Shown: positions 9,753-18,622, counted from the first letter of the stretch. The stretch is DNA of 64,000 nt from Algoriphagus sp. (GCF_029254265.1 NZ_JAQWXX010000027.1:42115-106114), one strand, 5' to 3'. A program made the numbers and translations. The notes: generated from the letters alone by a model not told the origin.

Positions 9753-10226
9753 TTATCCCGCTGGGTCAACAAGAAACAAAGGTTGGTCATATTCTACTGG
9801 TGTAGAATTAGAAACGAGGATTTTTACGATTTTTCCTGAAATCTCAGCTTCAATCTCATTGAATAGTTTCATCGCCTCGATAATACAAACTGTCTGACCT
9901 GCTTTGATTACATCTCCTTCATTGACAAACGCTGGAGAATCCGGGTTTGGAGTCATGTAGAAAGTACCAATCATTGGTGATTTGATTTCAACCAAATTGG
10001 AAGGAGTAGCAGCAGGTGCTGCTGGTGTTGCAGGCTGAGGTGTAGTAGCGGCAGCAGGAATAGCGGTCACAGGAGCAGGCGCTGGGGCTGATTCTACATA
10101 TCTTGTACCGGATTGATCCGCGTATTTCTTAATAGAAAGTTCAAACTCATCCGTCTTTATTTTGACTTCGGCAAGGCCCGAATTGGATATATAATCGATT
10201 AATTCTTGAATCTCTTTAGCTTTCAT
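9753..10226 (-). CDS. accB: Acetyl-CoA carboxylase biotin carboxyl carrier protein
   Basis: A 157-residue BCCP. The N-terminal 45 residues are a helical dimerisation part, then an Ala/Pro-rich linker (about 50-80), then the biotinyl domain. The biotin acceptor lysine is in EAMKL near residue 122, and the thumb-type insertion [19 protein letters not shown] precedes it, as in AccB of type II fatty acid synthesis. It lies 92 bp downstream of efp and 20 bp upstream of accC. Confidence 0.96.
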   Translation of the reverse strand: MKAKEIQELIDYISNSGLAEVKIKTDEFELSIKKYADQSGTRYVESAPAPAPVTAIPAAATTPQPATPAAPAATPSNLVEIKSPMIGTFYMTPNPDSPAFVNEGDVIKAGQTVCIIEAMKLFNEIEAEISGKIVKILVSNSTPVEYDQPLFLVDPAG

Positions 10227-10318
10227 AAGTTTGTTTTTTTTATTGCCAAAGGCAAAATTAGGTTGGGTTTAAAACGTCAAAGCTGTGTAATTTACATTAA
10301 ATAGACAGCTTTTCTAGC

Positions 10319-10882
10319 TTATTTAACTCTCTCGGAGTACGATCCGTCTCTAGTATCTACTTTAATCATGATGTCTTGCTCAACGAATAAAGGCACCATT
10401 ACCGTTGCCCCTGTTTCCACAATTGCAGGCTTCAATGCATTTGTTGCAGTGTCACCTTTAATTCCCGGTTCGGTATAAGTGATCATCAATTCTACGAAAG
10501 GAGGAAGTTCAACTGAAAGAGGAGTTTCTGTTTCGTCGTGGATCAAAATATCTACAAACTGACCATCTTTTAAGAGGTTTGCTCTTTCAATCAATTTTTC
10601 TTCGATAGAGATTTGCTCAAAAGTATTCATGTCCATGAAATTATACCCAAGGTCATCTTTATAAAGAAATTGATGCGGTCTTTTTTCGACTCGAGCTGTT
10701 TCTACTTTTTCGCCGGCATTGAAGGTTTTCTCCAAGGTCTTTCCGCTTGTAAGTCCTTTTAATTTTGTTCGAACAAAAGCTGCTCCTTTACCTGGTTTGA
10801 CATGCTGAAACTCCACAATAGTGAAGATATCGTTGTTCATAACCAGACATAGTCCATTTTTAAAATCTGCAGTACTTGCCAT
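10319..10882 (-). CDS. efp: Translation elongation factor P
   Basis: A 187-residue EF-P with three beta-barrel domains. It binds ribosomes stalled on polyproline, between the P and E sites. The domain I loop is [14 protein letters not shown], with the lysine that would be modified between the two glycines. The C-terminal domain ends with [17 protein letters not shown] and the [11 protein letters not shown] tail that defines the family. I see no modification gene nearby. It is 18 bp after fabH, so it is translated from the same message as fatty-acid initiation genes, an arrangement common in Bacteroidota. Confidence 0.97.
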   Translation of the reverse strand: MASTADFKNGLCLVMNNDIFTIVEFQHVKPGKGAAFVRTKLKGLTSGKTLEKTFNAGEKVETARVEKRPHQFLYKDDLGYNFMDMNTFEQISIEEKLIERANLLKDGQFVDILIHDETETPLSVELPPFVELMITYTEPGIKGDTATNALKPAIVETGATVMVPLFVEQDIMIKVDTRDGSYSERVK

Positions 10883-10900
10883 ATTTTTATTCTTAGTTGA

Positions 10901-11899
10901 TTATTTGGGGTCGTAAGCCCATTTTAAATAGATCGCTCCCCAAGTGAAGCCACCTCCAAACGCTGCCAATATTAAATTATCTCCTTTTTTCAGTTGCTTT
11001 TCGTAATCCCATAGACAAAGTGGAATGGTAGCAGCTGTGGTGTTTCCATATTTTTCAATGTTCATCATAACCTTCTCTGGTCCGATTCCCATTCGATTTG
11101 CGGTGGCGTCAATGATTCTTTTATTGGCCTGATGAGGAACTAGCCAAGCGATATCTTCACCTTGGAGTCCATTTCTTTCCATCACTTTTGCACTTACATC
11201 AGCCATGTTGGTCACTGCAAATTTAAAAACAGTGGAACCTTCTTGATAAGCAAAATGCTCCTTAGCCATTACTGTATCGACAGTTGCAGGTCTGGCACTT
11301 CCTCCGGCCTTCATGTGAAGGTAAGGTGCTCCAGATCCATCTGATCTCAAAATGGTATCCATTATACCAATATCCTCAGTAGTTGGCTCAAGTAAAACTG
11401 CACCAGCTCCATCTCCAAATAGAATACATGTAGTGCGATCTGTATAATCGACGATGGAAGACATTTTATCAGCACCAACCACAATAACTTTCTTGTGAGT
11501 ACCAGTCTGAATGTATTGACTGCCCATATTTAAGGCAAAAAGAAATCCTGAACAAGCCGCCCCAACATCAAAGCTATAGCTATTTTTAGCGCCTACTTTG
11601 TCCGCAATTATATTCCCCGTAGCTGGAAAGGGCATGTCTGGAGTTACTGTAGCGCAGATAATCAAATCAATGTCTAAAGGATCTGTACCTGTCTTTTCTA
11701 AAAGTCCTTTGACTGCAGCAGCGCCCATTACTGAACTCCCCTGATCTTCTCCTTTTAAAATTCTTCTTTCTTTGATTCCTGTTCTAGAGACAATCCACTC
11801 GTCATTAGTTTCTACGAGTTTTTCTAATTCTTTATTTGTCAAGATGTAGTCCGGAACATAGCCTTGGATTCCGGTAATCATAGCTCTGATTTTATCCAT
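10901..11899 (-). CDS. fabH: 3-oxoacyl-ACP synthase III
   Basis: A 332-residue KAS III that condenses an acyl-CoA starter with malonyl-ACP to start fatty acid synthesis. The catalytic triad is visible: Cys in [11 protein letters not shown] near residue 115, His in PHQANKRI near 258 and Asn in [10 protein letters not shown] near 288. [15 protein letters not shown] opens the thiolase fold. It is the first gene of fabH-efp-accB-accC, with a good promoter about 85 bp upstream of the start. In a lineage rich in iso-branched fatty acids the starter may be branched acyl-CoA, which is an inference. Confidence 0.96.
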   Translation of the reverse strand: MDKIRAMITGIQGYVPDYILTNKELEKLVETNDEWIVSRTGIKERRILKGEDQGSSVMGAAAVKGLLEKTGTDPLDIDLIICATVTPDMPFPATGNIIADKVGAKNSYSFDVGAACSGFLFALNMGSQYIQTGTHKKVIVVGADKMSSIVDYTDRTTCILFGDGAGAVLLEPTTEDIGIMDTILRSDGSGAPYLHMKAGGSARPATVDTVMAKEHFAYQEGSTVFKFAVTNMADVSAKVMERNGLQGEDIAWLVPHQANKRIIDATANRMGIGPEKVMMNIEKYGNTTAATIPLCLWDYEKQLKKGDNLILAAFGGGFTWGAIYLKWAYDPK

Positions 11900-11920
11900 T
11901 TTGGAGGGTTTAAGCTAATT

Positions 11921-11939
11921 TGAATCCAATCGGGATTCA
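11921..11939. promoter_or_regulatory. Inverted repeat in the fabH leader
   Basis: TGAATCC (11921-11927) and GGATTCA (11933-11939) form a perfect 7-5-7 inverted repeat between the fabH promoter and the fabH start. There is no T-run, so it is not a normal terminator. It could be an operator or an mRNA hairpin. Confidence 0.35.
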
Positions 11940-11983
11940 GCAGTAACTGGGTTTTAGGAATGAGTTTTATCCTGTAAGGAAGG

Positions 11984-12015
11984 CAAAAATATTATAATTG
12001 TCAGTCTCAACCAAA
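11984..12015 (-). promoter_or_regulatory. Bacteroidota-type promoter of fabH operon
   Basis: On the minus strand TTTG (12015-12012), a 20-bp spacer, then TATTTTTG (11991-11984). This matches the -33 TTTG / -7 TAnnTTTG form known for Bacteroidota sigma factor. It lies about 85 bp before fabH, just after the rpmF terminator. Confidence 0.6.
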
Positions 12016-12076
12016 ACAATTCCTTAACATAACATTGGTAAAAACCTTCAAAGGCTGTAGAATGTGATTTTAACTA

Positions 12077-12110
12077 ACAAAAAAATCCATTCGGTGGGGC
12101 CGAATGGATC
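12077..12110 (-). terminator. Intrinsic terminator after rpmF
   Basis: Perfect 10-bp stem ATCCATTCGG (12085-12094) / CCGAATGGAT (12100-12109) with a 5-nt loop and a T-run on the minus strand. It separates DUF177-rpmF from fabH, which has its own promoter. Confidence 0.85.
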
Positions 12111-12131
12111 TTAGTTTGTTTTGGATTTGGA

Positions 12132-12323
12132 TTAAGCCAAAATCTCTTTTTCGATGATTACTTGTCCTTTGTAGTACAACTTGCCATCCAACCAGAATGC
12201 TCTGTGTGGTAAGTGCATTTCACCAGTAGTTTGACATTTAGCCAAGCCAGGAGCTTCTAACTTGTAGTGAGTTCTTCTTTTATCTCTTCTGGTTTTCGAA
12301 ATTTTTCGTTTAGGATGTGCCAT
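12132..12323 (-). CDS. rpmF: 50S ribosomal protein L32 (zinc-ribbon-less form)
   Basis: A 63-residue L32, recognisable from the N-terminal [20 protein letters not shown]. The usual L32 carries four cysteines that bind zinc. Here only one Cys remains ([16 protein letters not shown]), so this is a C-minus variant. It lies 17 bp after the DUF177 gene, a pairing conserved across bacteria, and is followed by a strong terminator. Confidence 0.95.
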   Translation of the reverse strand: MAHPKRKISKTRRDKRRTHYKLEAPGLAKCQTTGEMHLPHRAFWLDGKLYYKGQVIIEKEILA

Positions 12324-12340
12324 TTTATGCGTGGTTTATG

Positions 12341-12919
12341 TTATTCCTTGTTTTTTAACTTTTTTAATAATTCCCATCTGGGATCGGTACTTTCTTCTTC
12401 TTGTTTTTCTGAGTTTATTTCCTCCTCAGTCTCCTCGTCCTCAAAGGTATCCCCATCAATGTAGGCATACATTCCTTCTCCCTCGTAATCATCCTCATCC
12501 ATCTCTGTTCTATAGTCTGGATGAATCCTTTTGGCGGGTAGGCCAAGTAAGACAAATTCGTAAATAAACTGTGCTACATTGATTTTTGGAGTGTCTCGAG
12601 TGATCATGTAGACATCTTCATTGATCTCTTGCTCCTCATCTCCATATTTGAAAATAATTTTCTCTTTTAAATCCAGAGGTTCAAAAAACTCCTCAAGACT
12701 TCGATCGCAGACAAGTTTTACCTCTCCTGAAATCAAGAAATCCATTTCAATCAAATTTGCACCTTTATCCATCAAGACTCTTACAGTCAAGTGACCTTCA
12801 TCGAGCAATTCATTGTCTTCGAAATGTTGGAAGAATTCTTTCCCGATTTCGAAGTCAATTTCGTGCTTGCCTTCTAGGAACTTAATGACCTCAATATCAA
12901 ATGTTCTTAAAAATTTCAC
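12341..12919 (-). CDS. DUF177/YceD family protein
   Basis: A 192-residue acidic protein of the YceD/DUF177 family, which is linked to rpmF and, in plants and E. coli, to 23S rRNA metabolism. The family core is about residues 45-130, including EGHLTVRVLMDKGANL, the Cys-containing KLVCDRSLEEF and the PAKRIHP segment. The last 50 residues are very rich in Asp and Glu. The gene lies directly upstream of rpmF by 17 bp. Confidence 0.85.
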   Translation of the reverse strand: MKFLRTFDIEVIKFLEGKHEIDFEIGKEFFQHFEDNELLDEGHLTVRVLMDKGANLIEMDFLISGEVKLVCDRSLEEFFEPLDLKEKIIFKYGDEEQEINEDVYMITRDTPKINVAQFIYEFVLLGLPAKRIHPDYRTEMDEDDYEGEGMYAYIDGDTFEDEETEEEINSEKQEEESTDPRWELLKKLKNKE

Positions 12920-12944
12920 GATACCTCCTCTCGATTTAAGAGCG

Positions 12945-12952
12945 CAAATTTA
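12945..12952 (-). promoter_or_regulatory. Possible -7 element for DUF177-rpmF
   Basis: TAAATTTG on the minus strand, 26 bp upstream of the DUF177 start, fits TAnnTTTG. No TTTG is found at the expected distance upstream, so this is a weak call. Confidence 0.35.
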
Positions 12953-13030
12953 GGGAATTTTTATAAAAGGATAAAAGAGAATTTAAAATATTATTTGGTT
13001 ACGCATAAGTATTTGAATAATTCTCTTGAT

Positions 13031-14053
13031 TTAATCCTCATCCTCTTGAGGTTGATGCTGATTAATGATATCGATAGCTAGGAAAATCGCTGCTCGCATA
13101 GATCCTTCTTCTGCAAGATTTTTACCCGCAATATTATAAGCAGTCCCGTGATCAGGTGAAGTACGAATCACTGGGAGCCCAGCTGTAAAATTAACTCCTG
13201 TACTAAATGAGATCGATTTGAAGGGAATTAATCCTTGGTCGTGATACATAGCTAAAACGCCATCAAACTTAGTTTGATGCGCCATTCCAAAGAATCCATC
13301 AGCAGGATATGGTCCAAAAACCATTTTATTTTGATCTTTAAGCTCCTTTATTGCTGGTTTGATGATTTCTTCTTCTTCTTGTCCTAGTAGTCCATCTTCT
13401 CCCGCATGAGGGTTGAGTCCTAAAACAGCGATTTTCGGTTTATCGATCCCAAAATCCTTTTTCAATGAATTGAGTAAAAGATTGGCTTTTTTGATGATCC
13501 GTTCTTTGGTTATTGTTTCAGAGACTTTTCTTAGCGGTATATGTCCCGTCACTAAACCGACTCTCAATTGTTCGCTCACCATCAGCATCAGGCTTTCACT
13601 CGATCCCACTTCATTCGTGATGTATTCGGTATGGCCGACGAAAGGCAATTCTTCCGAGTTGATCGTGTTCTTATTTACAGGTGCAGTGACCAAAGCCTGT
13701 ATTTTCCCTTCTTTTAGATCATTGACAGCCATTTTTAACGCTTCAAAAGCAAACTTTCCCGCTTCCTGTGTTTCTGCGCCAGGAACTATTTCCGGACATT
13801 CTTCTGTCACATTAATAACATTGATTCGCTTATGTTGAATTTCATCTAAGCTTCTTATTTGAGCAAAATTGAAATTTTCGAGATCCAGTTGTTTTTTATA
13901 AAAAGAAAGTGCTTTACCATGTGCATAGATCAGAGGGGTAACAGATTTATAAGTACGATTATCTGAGAGACTTTTCATGACGACTTCTGCACTGATACCG
14001 TTTAAATCGCCAATACTGATTCCAATGATGGGTTTTATCTTTCTTTGATTCAT
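13031..14053 (-). CDS. pdxA: 4-hydroxythreonine-4-phosphate dehydrogenase
   Basis: A 340-residue PdxA that oxidises 4-phosphohydroxy-L-threonine in the DXP-dependent vitamin B6 pathway. It begins with KPIIGISIGDLNGISAEV, and has TAPVNKNTIN near residue 150, the metal-binding GHTEYI near 163, LNPHAGEDGLLGQEEEEI near 213 and YHDQGLIPFKS near 270. Its 3' end is 111 bp from DUF177, with a gap that holds the possible -7 element. Divergent from rsmA. Confidence 0.95.
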   Translation of the reverse strand: MNQRKIKPIIGISIGDLNGISAEVVMKSLSDNRTYKSVTPLIYAHGKALSFYKKQLDLENFNFAQIRSLDEIQHKRINVINVTEECPEIVPGAETQEAGKFAFEALKMAVNDLKEGKIQALVTAPVNKNTINSEELPFVGHTEYITNEVGSSESLMLMVSEQLRVGLVTGHIPLRKVSETITKERIIKKANLLLNSLKKDFGIDKPKIAVLGLNPHAGEDGLLGQEEEEIIKPAIKELKDQNKMVFGPYPADGFFGMAHQTKFDGVLAMYHDQGLIPFKSISFSTGVNFTAGLPVIRTSPDHGTAYNIAGKNLAEEGSMRAAIFLAIDIINQHQPQEDED

Positions 14054-14169
14054 ATAATTTGGGCTAAAAACTGCCAGAATGGTTTGGTTGGGTGTAAAGA
14101 TCTTCTCTAGACCTTTAAGAATATTCCCTTAATTTTAGGACGCAATTTATAAAAATTTATCGGAGCGGA

Positions 14170-14958
14170 ATGATGGAAAAGGTTAAAGCTAAGAAACACT
14201 TGGGTCAGCATTTTTTGACTGACTTAAGTATTGCAGAGCGAATCGCTCAATCGGTGACGGGCCATCATGGATCTGATAAAGTTTTAGAGATCGGCCCCGG
14301 AATGGGAGTATTGACTGATTATTTATTGCTTCTTCCTTTGGATTTGCATTTGATCGAAATTGATCGGGAGTCGATTGCATATTTAAATAAGAAGTATCCG
14401 CAGTTGGAAGGAAAAATCATGGAAGGTGATTTTCTTAAATTGAATCTTTCGGAGATCTTCAAGGGTAAATATGCCATAGCTGGTAATTTTCCTTACAACA
14501 TTTCATCTCAGATTTTCTTTAAAGTTTTAGAAGTTAAAGATCAAGTGACTGAAGTGGTATGTATGCTACAGAAAGAAGTGGCAGAGCGAATCGCTTCTCC
14601 AAAAGGTAACAAAGACTATGGGATTCTATCAGTTCTGCTGCAAGCCTATTATGATATTGAATATTTATTTACGGTTCCTCCAGAAGTTTTTGATCCACCT
14701 CCAAGAGTAAACTCTGGAGTGATTCGATTGAAAAGAAATGAGGTTGAAAAGCTTGATTGTAATGAAAAACTCTTCAAACAAGTTGTAAAGGCTGGCTTTG
14801 GAAATCGAAGAAAAACCCTGCGAAATTGTCTAAAGCCATTTAATTTGCCGGCTGAATTCAATTCAAATCCAATTCTTGACAAAAGAGCAGAGCAGCTTGA
14901 TGTTGCAGATTTTATATTTTTAACACAAACGATAGAAGCTTCTCGTGGAAATAATTAA
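14170..14958 (+). CDS. rsmA: 16S rRNA (adenine(1518)-N(6)/adenine(1519)-N(6))-dimethyltransferase
   Basis: A 262-residue KsgA/RsmA, which dimethylates two adenines in helix 45 of 16S rRNA. The AdoMet motif I is VLEIGPGMGVLTDYLL near residue 39; the catalytic NFPYNISSQIFF is near 103; the C-terminal helical part includes FGNRRKTLRNCL. Two ATG codons stand together at 14170 and 14173, and either could be the start. The next gene, mgtE, overlaps its 3' end by 14 bp in another frame. Confidence 0.96.
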   Translation: MMEKVKAKKHLGQHFLTDLSIAERIAQSVTGHHGSDKVLEIGPGMGVLTDYLLLLPLDLHLIEIDRESIAYLNKKYPQLEGKIMEGDFLKLNLSEIFKGKYAIAGNFPYNISSQIFFKVLEVKDQVTEVVCMLQKEVAERIASPKGNKDYGILSVLLQAYYDIEYLFTVPPEVFDPPPRVNSGVIRLKRNEVEKLDCNEKLFKQVVKAGFGNRRKTLRNCLKPFNLPAEFNSNPILDKRAEQLDVADFIFLTQTIEASRGNN

Positions 14959-16312
14959 GCAATTTGAACTGTCCAAAGAATACCTTGAAAGCCTTCAGAT
15001 GGCAATTGAGGCTCAGGATATTGACTTCATTAGAGAGTCTTTTGACGGGGTCAATTTTGCAGATATTGCAGCTCTATTGGAGGAGTTATCCTTTGACGAT
15101 TCTATCTATGTCATTCGAGCCATAGAAAGACAAAATGCCGCTGATATTTTAATTGAGTTAGAAGATGATACCCTAAGTAAAATCATTAGGGAGATGGAAG
15201 CTACTGAGATTTCAGGCTTCATTGAATTGATGGACTCTGATGATGGTGCAGATATACTCAATCTTTTTGCAGAGCGAGGTCGAGAGGAAATTATCAGTCA
15301 CTTTCAGGATAAAGTCAAATCTGATCAGATTCTCGAACTTCTACGCTATGATGAGGACACTGCAGGGGGGATTATGGCTAAGGAATATATCCGAGCCAAT
15401 AAAAATTGGAATGTTGTACAGACAATTAATGAAATAAGAAGGCAGGCTGAAAATGTAGATAAAATCTTCTCTATTTATGTAGTAAACAATCGCCAACAAT
15501 TAATGGGGAGAGTTTCATTGAAAAGAATAGTACTTGCTGCAGAGGATACTAAAATTGAGGATATTTATGAGGAGGAGGTAATCTCCGTTCCTACTTTCAT
15601 GGATCAGGAGGAAGTGGCAGAAATCATGCGGAAGTATGATTTGGAATCAGTGCCTGTGGTCAATGCAAAAAATAAACTCGTAGGTAGAATTACAGTTGAT
15701 GATATCTTGGATGTTATCATGGAGGAAGCGGAGGAGGATATTCAGGCGATGACTGGTATTTCAGATACTGTGGATGAATATGATTCTGTTATAAAACTCT
15801 CAAAAGCTAGACTTCCTTGGCTTTTGATCGGTATTGTAGGAGGTCTTCTTGGAGCTGGATTTATAGGTTTCTTCGAGGAAGGACTTAGTAAAGTGACTGC
15901 TTTGGCATTTTTTATCCCTTTGATTACCGCGACTGGAGGAAATGTAGGAATTCAATCATCTTCCTTAGTGGTTCAGTCATTAGCGAGTAAATCTATTTTT
16001 GATGACTCCCTATCGAAACGATTTGTGAAGGTTTTTTTGGTTGCAATCTTAAATGGTCTGATTCTGGCGACCTTTGTTTTTGGCGTGGTGGTTTTGTTTT
16101 ATCGGAGTGAAGTTGCCTTTGCTTTAGTGGTTTCAATAGCATTGTTTTCAGTTGTATTGCTTGCTTCTTTTATGGGTACGATAACACCTATCGTTTTAGA
16201 TAAAATTGGTATAAATCCAGCATTGGCTTCTGGGCCGTTTATTACTACGGCAAATGATTTATTGGGCCTAGCTGTTTATTTCTTGGTCGCTATGTCCTTG
16301 CTGAATATTTGA
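14945..16312 (+). CDS. mgtE: Magnesium transporter MgtE
   Basis: A 455-residue Mg2+ channel/transporter. The MgtE N domain (about 15-120) and a CBS pair (about 135-255, with the two VPTF/VPVVN blocks) form the cytoplasmic Mg2+ sensor. A connecting helix is followed by five membrane segments from about 285, with the pore-lining FIPLITATGGNVGIQSSSLVV and the later GPFITTANDLLGLAVYF. The frame starts with GTG at 14945 inside the rsmA 3' end, consistent with translational coupling; no closer ATG would preserve the N domain. Confidence 0.95.
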   Translation: MEIIKQFELSKEYLESLQMAIEAQDIDFIRESFDGVNFADIAALLEELSFDDSIYVIRAIERQNAADILIELEDDTLSKIIREMEATEISGFIELMDSDDGADILNLFAERGREEIISHFQDKVKSDQILELLRYDEDTAGGIMAKEYIRANKNWNVVQTINEIRRQAENVDKIFSIYVVNNRQQLMGRVSLKRIVLAAEDTKIEDIYEEEVISVPTFMDQEEVAEIMRKYDLESVPVVNAKNKLVGRITVDDILDVIMEEAEEDIQAMTGISDTVDEYDSVIKLSKARLPWLLIGIVGGLLGAGFIGFFEEGLSKVTALAFFIPLITATGGNVGIQSSSLVVQSLASKSIFDDSLSKRFVKVFLVAILNGLILATFVFGVVVLFYRSEVAFALVVSIALFSVVLLASFMGTITPIVLDKIGINPALASGPFITTANDLLGLAVYFLVAMSLLNI

Positions 16313-16319
16313 GATTCTT

Positions 16320-17249
16320 ATGAAGATTCTAATTATAGACCAAATGCATGAAAGCATTGTTCCGATGCTTGAATCTATTGGGCATCAGGTTACTTATTCA
16401 CCTGATATCAAAAGAGATGAAATCATTCAAATTATTGGGCCTTACGATGGGCTTATTATCCGTTCCAAAACTCCAATGGATCGGGACCTACTCCAGAATG
16501 CGCCAAATTTGAAATTTATCGGAAGAGCAGGTGCTGGACTTGATCAGATTGATTTGGAATATATGGAGTCAAGAAGTATCAAGCTTTTTCATGCTGCAAA
16601 AGGAAATAGAGATGCGGTTGCTGAACATGCTTTGGGAATGCTTCTCTCACTTTTCAATCATTTAGGAAAGGCAGATTCGGAGGTGCGAAGAGGGATTTGG
16701 GACAGAGAGGGAAACCGGGGGCATGAATTAGCCGGTAAAACTGTGGGAATTCTGGGATTTGGAAATATGGGTAAATCTTTCGCCAGGAGACTTAAGGGCT
16801 TTCGCACAAATGTGATTGCATATGATAAATACAAAAAGAATCTGGGCGGAAAATTTGTCAAAGAAGTTTCCTGGGAAATATTGAAAGAAAAATGTGATGT
16901 ATTGAGTATTCATGTGCCTCTGACTTCAGAAACGAGAGGATTTCTTACAATAAATGAACTTGAAAGTTTTGCTAAACCTTTTTGGCTAATCAATACTGCT
17001 AGGGGAGAAGTGATTACCTTTAAAACATTGAATGAAGCTTTAGATCGAGGCTTGTTAAAAGGCGCTTTATTAGACGTTTTAGAGAATGAGAAATTCAACA
17101 GTTTTTCTGAAGAGCAAAAAGAAGAATTTGAAATTTTGGCAGCAAGAGATAATGTGCTTTTTAGTCCTCATGTAGCAGGTTGGACCTTTGAGTCCTATGA
17201 GAAGATCAATAAAGTTCTCGTAAAGCAGATTAAAAAGGAGTTTTTATAA
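16320..17249 (+). CDS. D-2-hydroxyacid dehydrogenase (phosphoglycerate dehydrogenase-like)
   Basis: A 309-residue NAD-dependent D-isomer-specific 2-hydroxyacid dehydrogenase. The Rossmann motif is GKTVGILGFGNMGKSFARRL near residue 143. The catalytic triad is Arg in NTARGEV near 226, Glu in DVLENE near 252 and His in SPHVAGWT near 281. There is no ACT domain, so it would be the short, serine-insensitive type if it is a 3-phosphoglycerate dehydrogenase. It follows mgtE by 7 bp, giving an rsmA-mgtE-dehydrogenase operon. Substrate assignment is uncertain. Confidence 0.85.
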   Translation: MKILIIDQMHESIVPMLESIGHQVTYSPDIKRDEIIQIIGPYDGLIIRSKTPMDRDLLQNAPNLKFIGRAGAGLDQIDLEYMESRSIKLFHAAKGNRDAVAEHALGMLLSLFNHLGKADSEVRRGIWDREGNRGHELAGKTVGILGFGNMGKSFARRLKGFRTNVIAYDKYKKNLGGKFVKEVSWEILKEKCDVLSIHVPLTSETRGFLTINELESFAKPFWLINTARGEVITFKTLNEALDRGLLKGALLDVLENEKFNSFSEEQKEEFEILAARDNVLFSPHVAGWTFESYEKINKVLVKQIKKEFL

Positions 17250-17310
17250 ATGTGAAGGGCTATAATTTTAGCAAAACCGAAACTGTTAAATTTAATTCCC
17301 TGACATCTAT

Positions 17311-17342
17311 TGGAATAAAAAAGGGAGCTTAAAGCGCTCCCT
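17311..17342 (-). terminator. Intrinsic terminator overlapping the stop codon of the 186-aa lipoprotein gene
   Basis: On the minus strand, stem AGGGAGC / GCTCCCT with a 7-nt loop and then a T-run. The TAA stop (17331-17329) falls in the loop. Confidence 0.75.
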
Positions 17343-17889
17343 CTGGTGCTACGAATGTAATATTTTTAAATTCCATGGATTTTAAGGTGGTCGATTGACT
17401 ACCTGTGCTGGTTACTTTTTCTGTTATACCGTTAATTCCTTCAAAGATTCCAACCAGAGTTCGCTTTCCCTGTTTGATTGCATCTTCTGTGATCTCGATT
17501 TTCATGGATCCTGAAGTTTCATCACTCGAAAATCGATGGAGTGTCGAACTGAAATTCCCTCCTGAGATATTGATTTCTTCCTCGAAAACCCAAAAAGAAT
17601 TGGAGTTTACTTGATAGGATCCTTTCCCTGTGTACGGTTCTATTCGGATCAAAAGCTGCTTGCCATTAGAAGAAGGTTTATTGAAACCTTCAAAATCGCG
17701 GCGCATCACGATATAGGCTGTCTCTGAACCATTGGAAGAGGTTACATCTGATAGGATAACGGTAAAATCCACAGGCGCACCATTTAAAGTGCCTGATACT
17801 GTTGGGCTAGAGAGGTCCCCACTTTCCGATTTGTCGCAAGCAAATGCCAGTGAAAGTAAAGGAAGGAAATAATAAATTAGTTTTTTCAT
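17329..17889 (-). CDS. Putative lipoprotein of unknown function
   Basis: A 186-residue protein with a clear lipoprotein signal (MKKLIYYFLPLLSLAFAC, C18) and then a beta-rich sequence with no motif I can name. It reads like the small, Bacteroidota-specific DUF6252-type lipoproteins. It stands alone between convergent and divergent plus-strand units, with its own terminator. Confidence 0.7.
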   Translation of the reverse strand: MKKLIYYFLPLLSLAFACDKSESGDLSSPTVSGTLNGAPVDFTVILSDVTSSNGSETAYIVMRRDFEGFNKPSSNGKQLLIRIEPYTGKGSYQVNSNSFWVFEEEINISGGNFSSTLHRFSSDETSGSMKIEITEDAIKQGKRTLVGIFEGINGITEKVTSTGSQSTTLKSMEFKNITFVAPEGAL

Positions 17890-18025
17890 GTTTTTTTTCT
17901 CAAAAATATCTCTTGGGAAAAGACCATTCTATAAGGCAAACTGCGTATTCCGTTCCTTCTTTCTTTTAACATCAATAAATCATGAGTGGATAGTAATTAC
18001 AGAAATCTTTAAAAAGCTTGTAGCT

Positions 18026-18057
18026 TTTGTTTTCTGATTAGAGATTTTCTATTTTTG
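18026..18057 (+). promoter_or_regulatory. Bacteroidota-type promoter of greA
   Basis: TTTG (18026-18029), a 20-bp spacer, then TATTTTTG (18050-18057). This predicts transcription from about 18063, some 83 nt ahead of the greA start. Confidence 0.6.
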
Positions 18058-18062
18058 CCTAT

Positions 18063-18118
18063 CAAATAAGGTCAGATAAAAGGTAACGGTCCCGTCATGC
18101 GACCGTTATTTTGTTTTT
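18063..18118 (+). ncRNA. Putative greA leader RNA ended by an intrinsic terminator (GraL-like arrangement)
   Basis: Between the predicted greA promoter and the greA start lies a full terminator: stem TAACGGTC (18084-18091) / GACCGTTA (18101-18108), a 9-nt loop and TTTTGTTTTT (18109-18118). No plus-strand gene ends nearby (the last one ends at 17249), so the terminator most likely acts on greA transcripts. It would give a leader RNA of about 50-55 nt. E. coli greA has the same layout, which yields the GraL RNAs. Homology to GraL is not claimed; only the arrangement is similar. Confidence 0.5.
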
Positions 18119-18145
18119 AGTGGCTATCTAAAAGAATAAATTAAA

Positions 18146-18619
18146 ATGGGACAAGTACAATACTACACTGAGGAAGGACTCCGCAAGTTGAAGGATGAAC
18201 TTCAAGATTTGAAAAGTAGAGGAAGACAGGATATTGCAAAGCAAATCGCAGAGGCAAGAGACAAGGGTGATCTTAGTGAAAATGCAGAATATGATGCAGC
18301 TAAAGATGCTCAAGGTCATTTAGAACTGAAGATCGCTAAGCTAGAGGCAGTAGTGGGGAATGCTCGTATTTTTGATCAGTCTCTTATTGATACCTCTAAA
18401 GTGGGGATTTTGAGTACCGTAAAAATAAAGAATGTTAAAAACGGAATGACGGTTTCATATACTTTGGTTTCTGAAGAAGAAGCAGATCTGAAATCTGGAA
18501 AAATCTCTCTAGGTTCTCCGTTTGGAAAGGGCCTCGTTGGGAAGAAAATCGGTGAAATCGCAGAAATCAATGCTCCTGCCGGACTACTTCAATTCGAAAT
18601 TCTACATATATCTTATTAA
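18146..18619 (+). CDS. greA: Transcription elongation factor GreA
   Basis: A 157-residue GreA. It enters the RNA polymerase secondary channel and stimulates cleavage of backtracked RNA. Residues 1-75 form the coiled coil, with the acidic tip DLSENAEYDAAKDAQ; the C-terminal FKBP-like domain has SPFGKGLVGKKIGEIAEINAPAG. The ATG is preceded by A-rich sequence rather than a Shine-Dalgarno site. Its leader contains a promoter and terminator (see the leader RNA entry), so GreA may limit or promote its own readthrough. A second terminator follows the gene. Confidence 0.96.
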   Translation: MGQVQYYTEEGLRKLKDELQDLKSRGRQDIAKQIAEARDKGDLSENAEYDAAKDAQGHLELKIAKLEAVVGNARIFDQSLIDTSKVGILSTVKIKNVKNGMTVSYTLVSEEEADLKSGKISLGSPFGKGLVGKKIGEIAEINAPAGLLQFEILHISY

Positions 18620-18622
18620 TTC

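Noticed and set aside
11900..12131. Missing plsX between rpmF and fabH
   Set aside because: The gap is only 230 bp with a terminator and promoter; to my knowledge this order without plsX is normal in Bacteroidota, so it is not a deletion.
14054..14169. TAnnTTTG promoter between pdxA and rsmA
   Set aside because: The TATAATTTG near 14046 does not fit the spacing of the motif (TA is one base off).
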